NCBI GenBank assembly: GCA_900554895.1
Contig: USIX01000008.1
Span: 1-28,497 of the forward strand
Reading direction: 5' to 3'
DNA length: 28,497 bases
From: an uncultured Megamonas sp.
Lineage (GTDB): Bacteria > Bacillota > Negativicutes > Selenomonadales > Selenomonadaceae
Shown: positions 1-8,758 of the stretch, piece by piece
Layout of the letters: the number at the start of each line of letters is the position of its first letter
Numbering within the stretch: position 1 is the stretch's first letter
The notes under the pieces: generated by a model
Databases searched by the model: none
Seen by the model: the letters and a program-made list of their open reading frames with translations, nothing else
What the model was told of the DNA's origin: nothing
Made by a program: the position numbers and the translations under genes

Positions 1-904
1 TGATAAATTTGAAGGTCTTTGCCGAGTGCTTGACATCGAAGACAGCGGTAAATATATTATTTTCTGCCGCACGAAGAAAAATGTTGATGATTTGCAGGCT
101 TCGCTCCAGGTGCGCGGATATATGGCAGGCAGTCTGCATGGTGATATGAGCCAGGCTCAGAGAGACAGAGTTATGCGCCGTTTCCGTGAAGGTAAGCTGG
201 AAATTCTCATTGCGACGGACGTAGCAGCACGCGGTATTGATATCGATGATATCAGCCATGTTATAAACTTTGATATACCGCAGGACCCGGAATCATATGT
301 ACACCGTATCGGACGTACGGGCAGAGCGGGTCGTACCGGTATTGCCGTAACCTTCATTGAACCGAAGGAATACCGTCAGCTTAAACTGATTGAACGCACG
401 ACGAAATCCCGCATGATACGCGGTGAACTGCCGACACCGGCGGACGTAATTGAGCGTCAGCGTGAAGCAATAAAGGAACGTCTTTTAAAAACGCTGAGCA
501 ACAATACGTATTCCGATTATCATCTGATTATTTCCGATATCGCCAACGAAGGCTATGATTATGTGGATATTGCCGCAGCTGCATTGCAGCTTTCCATTGA
601 AGGCGTTAAGGAAAAAGAAGATAAACCGCTTGATGAACGTTTTGAAAATACGGGTGGCGCACCGGGTATGGTTCGTCTGTTTCTCAATATCGGGCGCAAG
701 CAGGGCATTCGTCCGCAGGATATTGTGCGCAGTTTTGCTTCCGAAGTTGATATTCCGGGAAGTGTAATCGGTGTGATAAACATTTATGATAAATTTACTT
801 TTGTGGAAGTGCCGAAGGATATTGCAGAAAAAGTAATCTCTGTAATGCACAGAAATACAATTAAAGGATATAAACTGAATATAGAACCGGCAAAAGGTAA
901 ATAA
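1..904 (+). CDS. DEAD-box RNA helicase, C-terminal part (5' truncated)
   Basis: ATP-dependent RNA helicase of the DeaD/CsdA/DbpA group, probably acting in ribosome assembly or RNA unwinding. The reading frame is open from base 2, so the gene begins outside the window and the N-terminal RecA-like domain (Walker A, DEAD) is missing. The helicase C domain is clear: IIFCRTK, then ATDVAARGID (motif V) and YVHRIGRTGRAG (motif VI, arginine finger). After a linker comes a DbpA/CsdA-type RNA-binding RRM, from about GMVRLFLNIGRK to the stop. That domain separates it from CshA-type helicases, which have basic tails. DbpA binds 23S rRNA hairpin 92, but whether this protein does cannot be told from the fragment. 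It ends at a terminator shared with uvrB. Confidence 0.93.
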   Translation, partial: DKFEGLCRVLDIEDSGKYIIFCRTKKNVDDLQASLQVRGYMAGSLHGDMSQAQRDRVMRRFREGKLEILIATDVAARGIDIDDISHVINFDIPQDPESYVHRIGRTGRAGRTGIAVTFIEPKEYRQLKLIERTTKSRMIRGELPTPADVIERQREAIKERLLKTLSNNTYSDYHLIISDIANEGYDYVDIAAAALQLSIEGVKEKEDKPLDERFENTGGAPGMVRLFLNIGRKQGIRPQDIVRSFASEVDIPGSVIGVINIYDKFTFVEVPKDIAEKVISVMHRNTIKGYKLNIEPAKGK

Positions 905-909
905 AAAAA

Positions 910-943
910 GGCTTGAAACTGTTTATGGTTTCAAGCCCTTTTT
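910..943. terminator. Bidirectional intrinsic terminator between the helicase gene and uvrB
   Basis: A perfect 10-bp stem (GGCTTGAAAC at 910-919 with GTTTCAAGCC at 928-937) has an 8-nt loop. A T run follows on the plus strand (939-943), and an A run precedes it (902-909) that becomes U on the minus strand. It lies between two convergent stop codons, so it can end both transcripts. Confidence 0.9.
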
Positions 944-952
944 GCAGGTAAA

Positions 953-2986
953 CTATATTCTGCTGTTTTTGTCATTGAGTTCAAAAATAATATCCCGAAG
1001 CTGTGCCGCTCGTTCAAATTCAAGGTTGCGGGAGGCTTCCTGCATTTCTTTAGTGAGCGATAATATAAGTTTTTTCTTTTCTTTCGCCGTCATTTTCGGT
1101 TTTTTCCTTGCCGGTTTCGTATTGTAATCGGCGTTTTCTTCTGCAACCATTGTTGTTTCGATAAGATTTTTTACTTTTTTCTTTATCGTCTGCGGAATGA
1201 TATGATGTTCTTCATTATATTCATGCTGTACGGCACGGCGACGGTTTGTTTCGTCAATTGCTTTCTGCATGGAGTCCGTAATCCGGTCGGCGTACATGAT
1301 TACTTTTCCGCCTGCATTGCGTGCCGCTCTCCCGATTGTCTGTATCAGCGACGTTTCCGAACGCAGAAAACCTTCTTTATCAGCATCCAGTATGGCAACG
1401 AGTGAAACTTCTGGCATATCCAGACCTTCGCGCAGCAGATTTATACCGACGAGTACGTCGAATTTACCCATGCGCAAATCGCGGATAATCTCCGCCCGTT
1501 CAATAGTGGCAATATCCGAATGGAGATAACGAACTTTGACTCCCATTTCTTTTAAGTAATCGGTAAGATTTTCCGCCATTTTTTTCGTTAGCGTCGTGAT
1601 GAGCACACGTTCGTCCTTTTTTACGCGCAGCTTGATTTCACCGAGCAAATCGTCAATCTGTCCTTCCAGCGGACGAACCTGTATTTCAGGGTCCAAAAGT
1701 CCTGTCGGGCGGATAATCTGCTCTACAATCTGATTGGCCTGCTGAAGTTCATACTGAGCGGGAGTAGCCGATACGTAAATTATCTGATTGATATGCTGTT
1801 CGAATTCTTCAAAGCGCAAAGGACGGTTATCAAATGCCGAAGGCAGACGAAAGCCGTTGGCGACGAGTGATTCCTTGCGTGAGCGGTCGCCTGCATACAT
1901 AGCGCGTATCTGCGGAATTGTCACATGTGATTCGTCAATCACAATCATGAAATCGTCCGGAAAATAATCAAGCAGGGTATACGGAGCCTCTCCCGCCTTT
2001 CTGCCCGTCAAGTGGCGGGAGTAGTTTTCAATGCCTGAGCAGTAGCCCATTTCCTCCATCGTTTCCAAATCATAATTCGTGCGCTGTTCAAGACGCTGTG
2101 CTTCCAGAAGCTTATTGTCGTCTCGGAAAATCTTCAGCTGCTGCTGCAGTTCCTCATGAATGGAATTGAGCGCATCTTCCATATGTTCTTTGGAAGTAAC
2201 GTAATGCGATGCCGGATAAATCAAAATATGCTTGCGTTCGCCGTATACCTGCCCGGTAATCGTATCCACTTCCAGAATACGGTCGATTTCATCGCCGAAC
2301 AGTTCAATGCGTACAGCTCTGTCGCTGTAACCTGCCGGAAAAATTTCAATCACATCGCCGCGTACTCTGAATTTACCACGGTCAAAATTGATATCATTGC
2401 GTTCATATTGAATAGCAACAAGTTTGCGTAGAATTTCATCACGCGGATATTCCTGCCCTTCCCGTACGGATAGAACCAAATCGTAGTAATCCTCCGGCGA
2501 ACCGAGACCGTATATACACGAAACGCTGGCAACGATAATCACATCGCGCCGTTCAAACAGCGAACAGGTCGCTGAATGGCGCAGTTTATCGATTTCGTCG
2601 TTGATGGAAGAGTCTTTTTCGATATAAGTATCCGTTTGGGCGATATACGCTTCCGGCTGGTAGTAATCATAATAGCTGACAAAATATTCCACTGCGTTGT
2701 GCGGGAAAAATTCCTTGAACTCACTGGCAAGCTGTGCGGCGAGCGTCTTATTGTGAGCAATGACCAGAGTAGGTTTCTGGACTTTTTCAATCAGTTTGGC
2801 AATAGTGAACGTCTTGCCCGTTCCCGTAGCTCCCAGGAGCACTTGTGCCGTCTGTCCGTTTTCTATGCCTTTTGCCAGTTTTTCAATCGCCTGAGGCTGG
2901 TCGCCTGTCGGCTCGAATGGAGCTTCCACTTTAAAAGGTATCTTCTGTTCTATCTGCAATGTATTTAATTTCGGTACGTGTACCAT
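953..2986 (-). CDS. uvrB: Excinuclease ABC subunit B (UvrB)
   Basis: DNA damage-recognition helicase of nucleotide excision repair. It receives DNA from UvrA and recruits UvrC. Its 677 residues match the family length. Walker A is GATGTGKT (about residues 53-60). The damage-probing beta-hairpin region follows ([10 protein letters not shown], about 105-114). The DEAD-like box is [11 protein letters not shown], the helicase C motifs include QTIGRAARN, and the final 35 residues form the UVR domain that contacts UvrC ([18 protein letters not shown]). The ATG at 2986 is supported by AAAGGTGA four bases upstream. uvrA and uvrC are not in the window. A 13-bp dyad lies between a probable extended -10 and the ribosome site. 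Confidence 0.98.
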   Translation of the reverse strand: MVHVPKLNTLQIEQKIPFKVEAPFEPTGDQPQAIEKLAKGIENGQTAQVLLGATGTGKTFTIAKLIEKVQKPTLVIAHNKTLAAQLASEFKEFFPHNAVEYFVSYYDYYQPEAYIAQTDTYIEKDSSINDEIDKLRHSATCSLFERRDVIIVASVSCIYGLGSPEDYYDLVLSVREGQEYPRDEILRKLVAIQYERNDINFDRGKFRVRGDVIEIFPAGYSDRAVRIELFGDEIDRILEVDTITGQVYGERKHILIYPASHYVTSKEHMEDALNSIHEELQQQLKIFRDDNKLLEAQRLEQRTNYDLETMEEMGYCSGIENYSRHLTGRKAGEAPYTLLDYFPDDFMIVIDESHVTIPQIRAMYAGDRSRKESLVANGFRLPSAFDNRPLRFEEFEQHINQIIYVSATPAQYELQQANQIVEQIIRPTGLLDPEIQVRPLEGQIDDLLGEIKLRVKKDERVLITTLTKKMAENLTDYLKEMGVKVRYLHSDIATIERAEIIRDLRMGKFDVLVGINLLREGLDMPEVSLVAILDADKEGFLRSETSLIQTIGRAARNAGGKVIMYADRITDSMQKAIDETNRRRAVQHEYNEEHHIIPQTIKKKVKNLIETTMVAEENADYNTKPARKKPKMTAKEKKKLILSLTKEMQEASRNLEFERAAQLRDIIFELNDKNSRI

Positions 2987-3026
2987 AAAATCACCTTTTG
3001 TCTAAAAAAATTAAAATTATATTTCA

Positions 3027-3059
3027 GGGCAGACTGCCCCGTGCAAAATAATTATATCA
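3027..3059 (-). promoter_or_regulatory. Probable uvrB promoter (extended -10) with a downstream dyad
   Basis: On the minus strand TATAAT (3056-3051) is preceded by TG and one base, an extended -10. No good -35 is visible at 17 bp. Between it and the uvrB ribosome site lies a perfect dyad, GGGCAG-A-CTGCCC (3027-3039). Its one-base loop suits a protein site better than an RNA hairpin. The promoter call is moderate and the operator role is a guess. Confidence 0.45.
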
Positions 3060-3340
3060 TATTGTTTCGACAAAAAATATCTGACATTGTACACTGTGTT
3101 GAAATGATATAATAGAAATGGAAAATTACGGAAGAAAGTCTATATGTGAATAATTCAGCTTATAATAACGATATTTCAGCTGAAATGAAAACAAAATGAT
3201 GTTATGATGTTGCCACGCTAGAAAATAAGCTATAACAGAGCCTACATAGCTATTTTACGCGAATTCAGCTCGTATTTGAGGAAAAACTTATGAAGTATTT
3301 AGTAATAATTAGATGTTTTTCTTAATGGTGGATATAAATA

Positions 3341-3376
3341 AAAAAGCAGATAGCTGAGAAAACTACCTGCTTTTTT
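3341..3376 (-). terminator. Intrinsic terminator of galK
   Basis: Stem 3346-3353 pairs with 3363-3370 and is flanked by A5 on the left and T6 on the right. Read on the minus strand it is GCAGGUAG with CUAUCUGC, where a G-U wobble replaces the A/C mismatch of the plus strand. The structure therefore suits galK transcription, which ends at 3412. Confidence 0.8.
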
Positions 3377-3411
3377 ATATTTTATATTAAGAGAGTTAGA
3401 GAGAGCAATAA

Positions 3412-4683
3412 TTAGAATACTTTTACGCTGCCTGCGTCACGAACATGTACTTCATAGTATTCGTTTTTAAGAACGTTTTTAATGAAGGATTTGAATTCTT
3501 CAGCTTCTGTTCTCGGGATAACGGAAAGAATTGCACCTGCAAATCCGCCGCCGTGAACACGGCATACACCGCTGTGACCGCTCTGAAAATAAACTTCGTT
3601 CATTGCAAGAAGGAGTGCAATGCCCTGATGTCTGGTATCCGGAGTAGCGCAGTTCTGTAAAAATCTCCAGGAGGAAAGTCCGGATTCAGTAACCGTTTTT
3701 TCAAAGTTGTCATATTTATGTGCTTGGAACTCAGCAGCCAATTTGCGAACGCGTTCTGTTTCAGTAATGAAATGAACGGCACGCAGTACGGCACGGTCAC
3801 CGGCTTTTTCACGCAGTGCAGGGAGATTGTTCATAACATCTTCCATGCTTACGTCTTTCAGGTATTCTTTGCCGAAGAACTGAGAAATAGCTTTCATTTC
3901 TACAGTAATAGCTGTATATTCACCGTCAAGTGCGGAATGGTCTTCACCAGTTGGAGTAATAAAGAAATCGTATTTATCCTGAATTATTTTACTGTCAAGT
4001 TTAGTTACCGCCGGATTGTCATAATTTGCAAAGTCGATAGTAATCATACCGCCGGTAGCGCAAGCGAGCTGGTCGAGCAGACCGGATTTTTTGTCCCATT
4101 TATTGTTTTCGGACCATTGACCTGCTTTAGCGATTTCCAAAGTGGAAATTTCTGCATTGTTGTAAAGATGATTTACGATTGTACCGATAAGCATTTCAAA
4201 GGAAGCAGACGAGCTGACACCGGCTGCACTTAAAACGGTTGTTGTCATATATGCGTTGAAACCGCCGATTTTGCGTCCGTTCTGAGCGAGTTTTTCAAGC
4301 ATACCTTTAATGAGTTTTACTGTACGGGAATCGCCGTCTTTTGCTTCAAAATCATCTGCAGCAATTTCGAATTCATCGTATTCCATGCTTTTTACATGAA
4401 TTTTATTATCATCTCTGGTCGTAACGATAGCGATAGTATCCATGTCCGTGCTGGCGCCAATGATACGGCCGAGCTGATGGTCTGTATGGTTGCCGATTAC
4501 TTCAATACGGCCAGGGGAACTGAAGAAGCAAGCATTGTCAACCGGATAAACGGCAGCAAAAGCGTCAGCTAATTTTTGATAACGTTTAACCTGTGCTTCA
4601 GCACCTTGTTCGTCAACATTATAAAGCTCCATTATTTTCTGTTTGGCTTCTTGTGATTTTAAGAATTCAATAATATTAGTCAT
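3412..4683 (-). CDS. galK: Galactokinase-family GHMP sugar kinase (divergent)
   Basis: ATP-dependent 1-kinase, expected to make galactose 1-phosphate for the Leloir pathway. The 423 residues carry the three GHMP motifs. Motif 1 is PGRIEVIGNHTDH (about 57-69), motif 2 is AAGVSSSAS (153-161), and motif 3 is RVHGGGFAGA near the C-terminus. A catalytic Asp is likely in LLDQ (204). Motif 1 differs from the textbook GRxNLIGEHTDY: GEHTDY reads GNHTDH here. I recall this variant from Clostridia-type galactokinases, but it touches sugar-binding residues, so the substrate is less certain. The start at 4683 is chosen for GGAGG eight bases upstream; the longer frame to 4809 runs through the promoter. No galT, galE or transporter is adjacent. 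Confidence 0.85.
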   Translation of the reverse strand: MTNIIEFLKSQEAKQKIMELYNVDEQGAEAQVKRYQKLADAFAAVYPVDNACFFSSPGRIEVIGNHTDHQLGRIIGASTDMDTIAIVTTRDDNKIHVKSMEYDEFEIAADDFEAKDGDSRTVKLIKGMLEKLAQNGRKIGGFNAYMTTTVLSAAGVSSSASFEMLIGTIVNHLYNNAEISTLEIAKAGQWSENNKWDKKSGLLDQLACATGGMITIDFANYDNPAVTKLDSKIIQDKYDFFITPTGEDHSALDGEYTAITVEMKAISQFFGKEYLKDVSMEDVMNNLPALREKAGDRAVLRAVHFITETERVRKLAAEFQAHKYDNFEKTVTESGLSSWRFLQNCATPDTRHQGIALLLAMNEVYFQSGHSGVCRVHGGGFAGAILSVIPRTEAEEFKSFIKNVLKNEYYEVHVRDAGSVKVF

Positions 4684-4703
4684 TGTACCTACCTCCAAAA
4701 CTG

Positions 4704-4715
4704 GTAAACGTTTTC
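4704..4715. promoter_or_regulatory. LacI/CcpA-type operator in the galK leader
   Basis: GTAAACGTTTTC is one mismatch from the palindrome GTAAACGTTTAC, the half-site style of LacI/GalR-family regulators and cre sites with a central CG. It lies about 60 bp downstream of the predicted transcription start and just before the ribosome site, where a bound repressor would block elongation. The binding protein is not known. Confidence 0.55.
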
Positions 4716-4780
4716 TTGAAATAGTAAAATAAAAAAGGAAATTGCTTCTTTCCTTCGTCACACCATTAACTTCTTTTATT

Positions 4781-4809
4781 ATTATGATACTTTTAATGAA
4801 AAATGTCAA
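4781..4809 (-). promoter_or_regulatory. galK sigma-A promoter
   Basis: On the minus strand a consensus -35 TTGACA (4809-4804) and a -10 CATAAT (4786-4781) are separated by exactly 17 bp. Transcription would start near 4774, giving a leader of about 90 nt. The leader includes an AT-rich hairpin (AAGGAAA 4735-4741 with TTTCCTT 4749-4755) followed by U residues. Confidence 0.82.
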
Positions 4810-4858
4810 GTAAAATTTTAAATTTAATTTTTTTATCTATTTTCTGATAAAGCATAGA

Positions 4859-4908
4859 AAACGGTGCCGTTTATTTTAGTTGCGTTATCGTACATTTCCG
4901 CCTATAAT
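4859..4908 (+). promoter_or_regulatory. Promoter of the FHA-PP2C-SEDS-PBP-kinase operon, with upstream dyad
   Basis: TTGCGT (4880-4885), a 17-bp spacer and a perfect TATAAT (4903-4908) make a strong sigma-A promoter, with the start expected near 4915. Immediately upstream is a dyad, AAACGG-TG-CCGTTT (4859-4872), a possible regulator site. No regulator gene is adjacent. Confidence 0.8.
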
Positions 4909-4941
4909 AAGGAATTGATATATCTTTGATGAGGTGATGAA

Positions 4942-5379
4942 ATGGTAGATAAAGCTTTTCTTGTAGCATTGCAATACGGCATGCTTCTTTGCATCTGCGC
5001 TTTTATTTATTTTACGGTAAAATCCATGTTCAAAGATTTAAAAAGCACATCTGCACTCAAACCGGTAAAAGAAAATACGTCTAATCAAGTTGCTTTAATA
5101 GTTTTGGAAGCAGTTGATACAAAATTGGCCAATAAGAAAATATCGTTTTCTGGACAGATATCCATTGGTCGAGGCAGTGAAAATGATATTGTGCTTGATG
5201 ATATCTATGTATCACATCATCACGCCGTAATCAGTCCCGTCCGCAATCTGTATCAGATTGAGGATTTGCAGAGCCGAAACCATACATATATTAATGGAAA
5301 CGTTTTAAACGGTAAAGCTTTTTTGCAAAACGGCGATATTATAAAAATCGGCTGTGTTACATTTCGTTTTGAGAGGTGA
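4942..5379 (+). CDS. Membrane-anchored FHA-domain protein
   Basis: Small phosphothreonine-binding protein (145 aa). One N-terminal transmembrane segment (about residues 8-24, ALQYGMLLCICAFIYF) precedes a linker and a C-terminal FHA domain (about 70-145). The usual FHA marks are present: GRGSENDIVL, then SHHHA, then NHTYINGN, where NG-T-xxN binding residues are expected. It starts at ATG 4942 behind GAGGTGA. As the first gene of an operon that also encodes a Ser/Thr kinase and its phosphatase, it probably recruits phosphorylated partners to the membrane, as FhaB/FipA does in mycobacteria. That role is an inference from context. Its last codons overlap the ribosome site of the phosphatase gene. 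Confidence 0.88.
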   Translation: MVDKAFLVALQYGMLLCICAFIYFTVKSMFKDLKSTSALKPVKENTSNQVALIVLEAVDTKLANKKISFSGQISIGRGSENDIVLDDIYVSHHHAVISPVRNLYQIEDLQSRNHTYINGNVLNGKAFLQNGDIIKIGCVTFRFER

Positions 5380-5384
5380 TATCT

Positions 5385-6089
5385 ATGATAATTACTCATG
5401 CTACTGACATCGGCTGTGTACGTACCACAAACGAAGACAGCTATTTGTGCATTGAGCCGCATATTTATGCTGTGGCTGACGGTATGGGAGGTCATGCTGC
5501 TGGAGAGGTTGCCAGCAAGATAATAATTGATACGATAAAAAAACGCCTGGAATACGTAAATCCTGATGACTGTACGGAGGAGCGCCTGCGCAGTGTCGTT
5601 TTGGAAGCCAATCAGGCCATCATTAATGCTTCGCAGCAGAATTCCGATTATAACGGCATGGGTTCAACCATCAGTCTGTTTTACGTACATTACGGATATG
5701 CTACTTGGGCACAGGTGGGCGACAGCCGTATTTATCTTTTGCGCAACGGACAGATTTATCAGTTAACGTCGGACCATTCGCTTGTGAATGAATTGCTCAA
5801 GCAGCGCAAAATAACAGCGGAAGAGGCTGAAAATTTTCCGCATAAAAATATTTTAACAAGAGCAGTCGGTATGTCCGGCAATTTGATGGTGGATACCGGC
5901 TGGTGCGATATTTTGGAGCATGATAAATTCGTGATATGTTCCGATGGTCTTACCAATATGGTTGCCGATGAAGTTATTCGTGATATCTGTTATGAAAATA
6001 CGACTGAAAGTAAAGCGCATAAATTAGTACAAAAAGCTATCGAAAACGGTGGCAAGGATAATATTACTTGTATCGTGGTGGAAATATAA
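5385..6089 (+). CDS. prpC: PP2C-family Ser/Thr protein phosphatase (PrpC/Stp)
   Basis: Metal-dependent phosphatase that should reverse phosphorylation by the PASTA kinase encoded downstream. The 234-residue length matches PrpC/Stp1. PPM motifs appear in order: GCVRTTNEDSY (about 10-20), ADGMGGHAAGE (31-41) with a metal-binding Asp, GMGSTISL, VGDSRIYLL, SDHSL, NILTRAVG, CSDGLTNMV and the C-terminal KDNITCIVVEI with the last metal Asp. The ATG at 5385 is preferred over the GTG at 5376, because GAGAGG lies eight bases before the ATG and the GTG falls inside that ribosome site. The stop overlaps the next start by one base (TAATG), which suggests translational coupling. Confidence 0.95.
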   Translation: MIITHATDIGCVRTTNEDSYLCIEPHIYAVADGMGGHAAGEVASKIIIDTIKKRLEYVNPDDCTEERLRSVVLEANQAIINASQQNSDYNGMGSTISLFYVHYGYATWAQVGDSRIYLLRNGQIYQLTSDHSLVNELLKQRKITAEEAENFPHKNILTRAVGMSGNLMVDTGWCDILEHDKFVICSDGLTNMVADEVIRDICYENTTESKAHKLVQKAIENGGKDNITCIVVEI

Positions 6090-7333
6090 TGTCAAAATCA
6101 TATTATTTTACACTTATTTTTCCTGTTTTACTGCTCTTTTTGGGAGCTTCAATTATCGGCATTAAACATCAGAATTTAACGTCGGAAACTTTTATTCCCG
6201 TTGCCGTTTTATCTGTGCTGTTTATTGTCGTTCAGCTGGTCAGTATCAAATTTAAGAGCAGGGCTGACCAGTATCTGTTGTCGATTGTTATTTTTCTTTC
6301 CAGTTTAAGTGCCGTAATGATTTTGCGCTTAAAACCGGATTTGTTTACGCATCAGCTGATGTGGATTGGCATCGGTCTTGTAATCTTTGCCGTAGTTGTG
6401 TTTTTTGCCGACAGACTGCTTGATTTGCTGGATTATCCTTATGTTCTGGGTATCGGAGCTCTCATCATTATTTGTTCCGTGCTGCTTTTGGGAACGGATA
6501 TAAACGGCAACCGCAACTGGATTATATTAGGACCGGTGCAGGTTCAGCCGTCTGAATTCGCTAAGCTGTTCATAATTGCGTTTTTGTCATCGTTTTTGTC
6601 GGAGAATAAAAATGTTTTGACACTGCCGAGCCGCGGCTGGAAATTCCTTCATTTTCCGCCGTTCCGTTTTCTGGCACCGCTGCTTTTAATCTGGAGTGCT
6701 GCCATGCTGATGTTTGTCAGTCTGCGCGATTTGGGTTCGGCTTTGCTGTTTTTCGGCATCGTCATTATTATGACTTATGTGGCGACCGGCAAGAAAATAT
6801 ATGTGTTTTTGGCACTGTTTTTCTTTTCCGTATCATCGTATATGAGTTATCTGTTCTTTGAACATGTGCGTACCCGTGTCGCCATCTGGCTTCATCCGTG
6901 GGACGACCCTATGGGCAGTGCCTATCAGATTGTCCAGTCGCTGTTTGCCTTTTCCTACGGCGGAATATTCGGTACAGGTTTTTCCTTCGGTTTTCCCCTG
7001 CTTATACCGGAAGTTCATACCGATTTTATTTTTGCCGCTATCGGTGAGGAATTCGGCTTAATCGGTGTGTCTTTATTGCTTTTGGCATATCTTTTATTAT
7101 TTATGCGCGGCATTAAGACGGCATTTTTCTGTACAAATGAAAAATACAAATTACTGGCATTCGGATTATCCATTACTATGTTATTACAGACTTTCATTAT
7201 TCTTGCCGGTGTAACGAAACTTTTACCGCTGACCGGCATAACTTTACCTTTTATCAGTTACGGTGGCAGTTCTATGGTTTCTTCTTTCATTTCGCTGGGG
7301 CTGTTATTCGCTCTTAGTACAAAGGAGAGATAA
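6089..7333 (+). CDS. SEDS peptidoglycan glycosyltransferase (RodA/FtsW family)
   Basis: Polytopic membrane enzyme that polymerises lipid II into glycan strands with a partner class B PBP. The 414 residues have about ten transmembrane segments. SEDS signatures are NRNWIILGP then QPSEFAK (153-159), LRDLGSALLF (about 212-221), TDFIFAAIGEE (311-321, with the essential acidic residue), and the closing G-IT-PFISYGGSS. The ATG at 6089 shares a base with the phosphatase stop. The immediately following gene is a class B PBP, so the two probably form the polymerase-transpeptidase pair, like RodA-PbpA of actinobacteria. FtsW or RodA cannot be decided by eye. Pairing with a kinase and phosphatase suggests phospho-regulated wall growth. 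Confidence 0.93.
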   Translation: MSKSYYFTLIFPVLLLFLGASIIGIKHQNLTSETFIPVAVLSVLFIVVQLVSIKFKSRADQYLLSIVIFLSSLSAVMILRLKPDLFTHQLMWIGIGLVIFAVVVFFADRLLDLLDYPYVLGIGALIIICSVLLLGTDINGNRNWIILGPVQVQPSEFAKLFIIAFLSSFLSENKNVLTLPSRGWKFLHFPPFRFLAPLLLIWSAAMLMFVSLRDLGSALLFFGIVIIMTYVATGKKIYVFLALFFFSVSSYMSYLFFEHVRTRVAIWLHPWDDPMGSAYQIVQSLFAFSYGGIFGTGFSFGFPLLIPEVHTDFIFAAIGEEFGLIGVSLLLLAYLLLFMRGIKTAFFCTNEKYKLLAFGLSITMLLQTFIILAGVTKLLPLTGITLPFISYGGSSMVSSFISLGLLFALSTKER

Positions 7334-7335
7334 TC

Positions 7336-8757
7336 GTGCATAGACAAAATGATATTAATAAGCATATATATATTATTGTCAAAGTTTTTGCCGTGTTATT
7401 CGCCGTGATTTTTTTAAATCTGGCATATATTCAGGTTTATGAAGCAGAGGCTCTGCTCAATAATCCGCATAACTCGCATGTCATGGAAAAAGCTTCCGAA
7501 ATTCAGCGCGGCAAAATCATGGATAATAGCGGTGTAATTCTGGCTGATACACAGAAAGAAAAAAATTCCTTTAAACGCATTTATCCGTACAGTGAGGTTT
7601 TTGCACCGCCGCTCGGTTATGTCAGTGACAAACTCGGCTATTCCGGTATTGAAGCTTCGCAAAATGCCCAGCTTGCCGGAAATAATATGCAGCTTCATGC
7701 ACTTGGACCGCTGTCGCAGTTGTTTGAACCGCAGGTCGGCAATGATGTGCATCTGACACTCAGTGCCGCATATCAGCAGGCCGCTTATGATGCTCTTGGT
7801 GAACGTAAGGGCGCCGTCGTCATTTTAAACCGCAAAACGGGTGAAATTCTCGCTATGGTAAGCAGACCGAGTTTTAATCCCAATGATATTGATATCAACT
7901 GGGATACGTTGCGTACGGACGAAAACAGTCCGCTTTTAAATCGTGCCAGCCAGGGACTGTATCCGCCGGGTTCGACGATAAAACCGCTGATTGCGGACGG
8001 AGCACTGACAAGCGGTGCGGCAACGACGGATACTATTGTAAATTGTACCGGTTCGTTATATATTAATAGTAGTTATTCCCTTGCCGACAGTTCCGGTGAA
8101 GTTCATGGTGCGGTAAATCTTGCTTCGGCTATCATGCACTCATGCAACAGCTATTTCGGCACGATGGGAATAAGACTCGGAGAAGACGGTTTAGCTGAAA
8201 CATTCTCCCGCTTCGGTTATGATAGGGAACTTGAAAGTGATTTCATTAATACTGCACCTGAGCTTCCGGATTTTGCCAATTTGAGCGAAGGTGAACTGGC
8301 GCAAGTCGGTATCGGTCAGTCGACACTGCTCGTAACACCGCTGCGGATGGCGATGCTGGCTGCAAGTATCGGCAATCAGGGAGTCTTGATGAAGCCGTTT
8401 CTCGTAAAACAGATTACATCTCCTGAGAATACGGTTATTGAAACGCATGAACCGGAAAAATGGCTTACCGTATCATCGCCGGAGATAACTAATATTATTT
8501 ATGCAGATATGAAACAGGTTATTGCCTCAGGTACCGGAACCCGCGCTGCCGTAGACGGCATTGAAATGATAGGCAAGACCGGTACCGCCGAAAATTCCGC
8601 CGGAGCTGACCATGCCTGGTTTATCGGTTGTGCCAATATGCCTAATGAAGATATCGCCTTTGCTATTATCGTGGAAAATAGTGGTTTCGGCGGAGGCGAG
8701 GCAGCACCTATTATAAAAAATATACTTACAAATATTTTAGCAAAGGAAGGGAAGTAA
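7336..8757 (+). CDS. Class B penicillin-binding protein (PbpA-like transpeptidase)
   Basis: Peptidoglycan D,D-transpeptidase with one N-terminal membrane anchor (about 11-31), a short pedestal region and a C-terminal penicillin-binding domain. Catalytic motifs are STIK (213-216, nucleophile Ser213), SCN (269-271) and KTG (414-416). At 473 residues it is short, like the mycobacterial PbpA subgroup, and it lacks the long dimerisation domain and PASTA repeats of PBP2x types. The start is GTG at 7336, decided by AAAGGAGAG seven bases upstream; no ATG competes. It sits two bases after the SEDS gene and before the PASTA kinase. Confidence 0.93.
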   Translation: MHRQNDINKHIYIIVKVFAVLFAVIFLNLAYIQVYEAEALLNNPHNSHVMEKASEIQRGKIMDNSGVILADTQKEKNSFKRIYPYSEVFAPPLGYVSDKLGYSGIEASQNAQLAGNNMQLHALGPLSQLFEPQVGNDVHLTLSAAYQQAAYDALGERKGAVVILNRKTGEILAMVSRPSFNPNDIDINWDTLRTDENSPLLNRASQGLYPPGSTIKPLIADGALTSGAATTDTIVNCTGSLYINSSYSLADSSGEVHGAVNLASAIMHSCNSYFGTMGIRLGEDGLAETFSRFGYDRELESDFINTAPELPDFANLSEGELAQVGIGQSTLLVTPLRMAMLAASIGNQGVLMKPFLVKQITSPENTVIETHEPEKWLTVSSPEITNIIYADMKQVIASGTGTRAAVDGIEMIGKTGTAENSAGADHAWFIGCANMPNEDIAFAIIVENSGFGGGEAAPIIKNILTNILAKEGK

Positions 8758-8758
8758 A

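Larger units (their letters stand above)
2987..3411. other. Gene-free interval between uvrB and galK
   Basis: No credible coding frame on either strand. It contains the uvrB promoter region, a plus-strand extended -10 (TG at 3105-3106, TATAAT 3108-3113), a 14-bp perfect palindrome at 3173-3186 (halves ATTTCAG and CTGAAAT), two copies of an AATTCAGCT motif (3152 and 3262) that recurs near 15783, and the galK terminator. It may include decayed repeat sequence or an unrecognised small RNA. Confidence 0.6.

Noticed and set aside
4684..4809. 42-residue N-terminal extension of galactokinase
   Set aside because: It would be translated from upstream of the transcription start; the -35 itself lies in this frame, and GGAGG marks the ATG at 4683.
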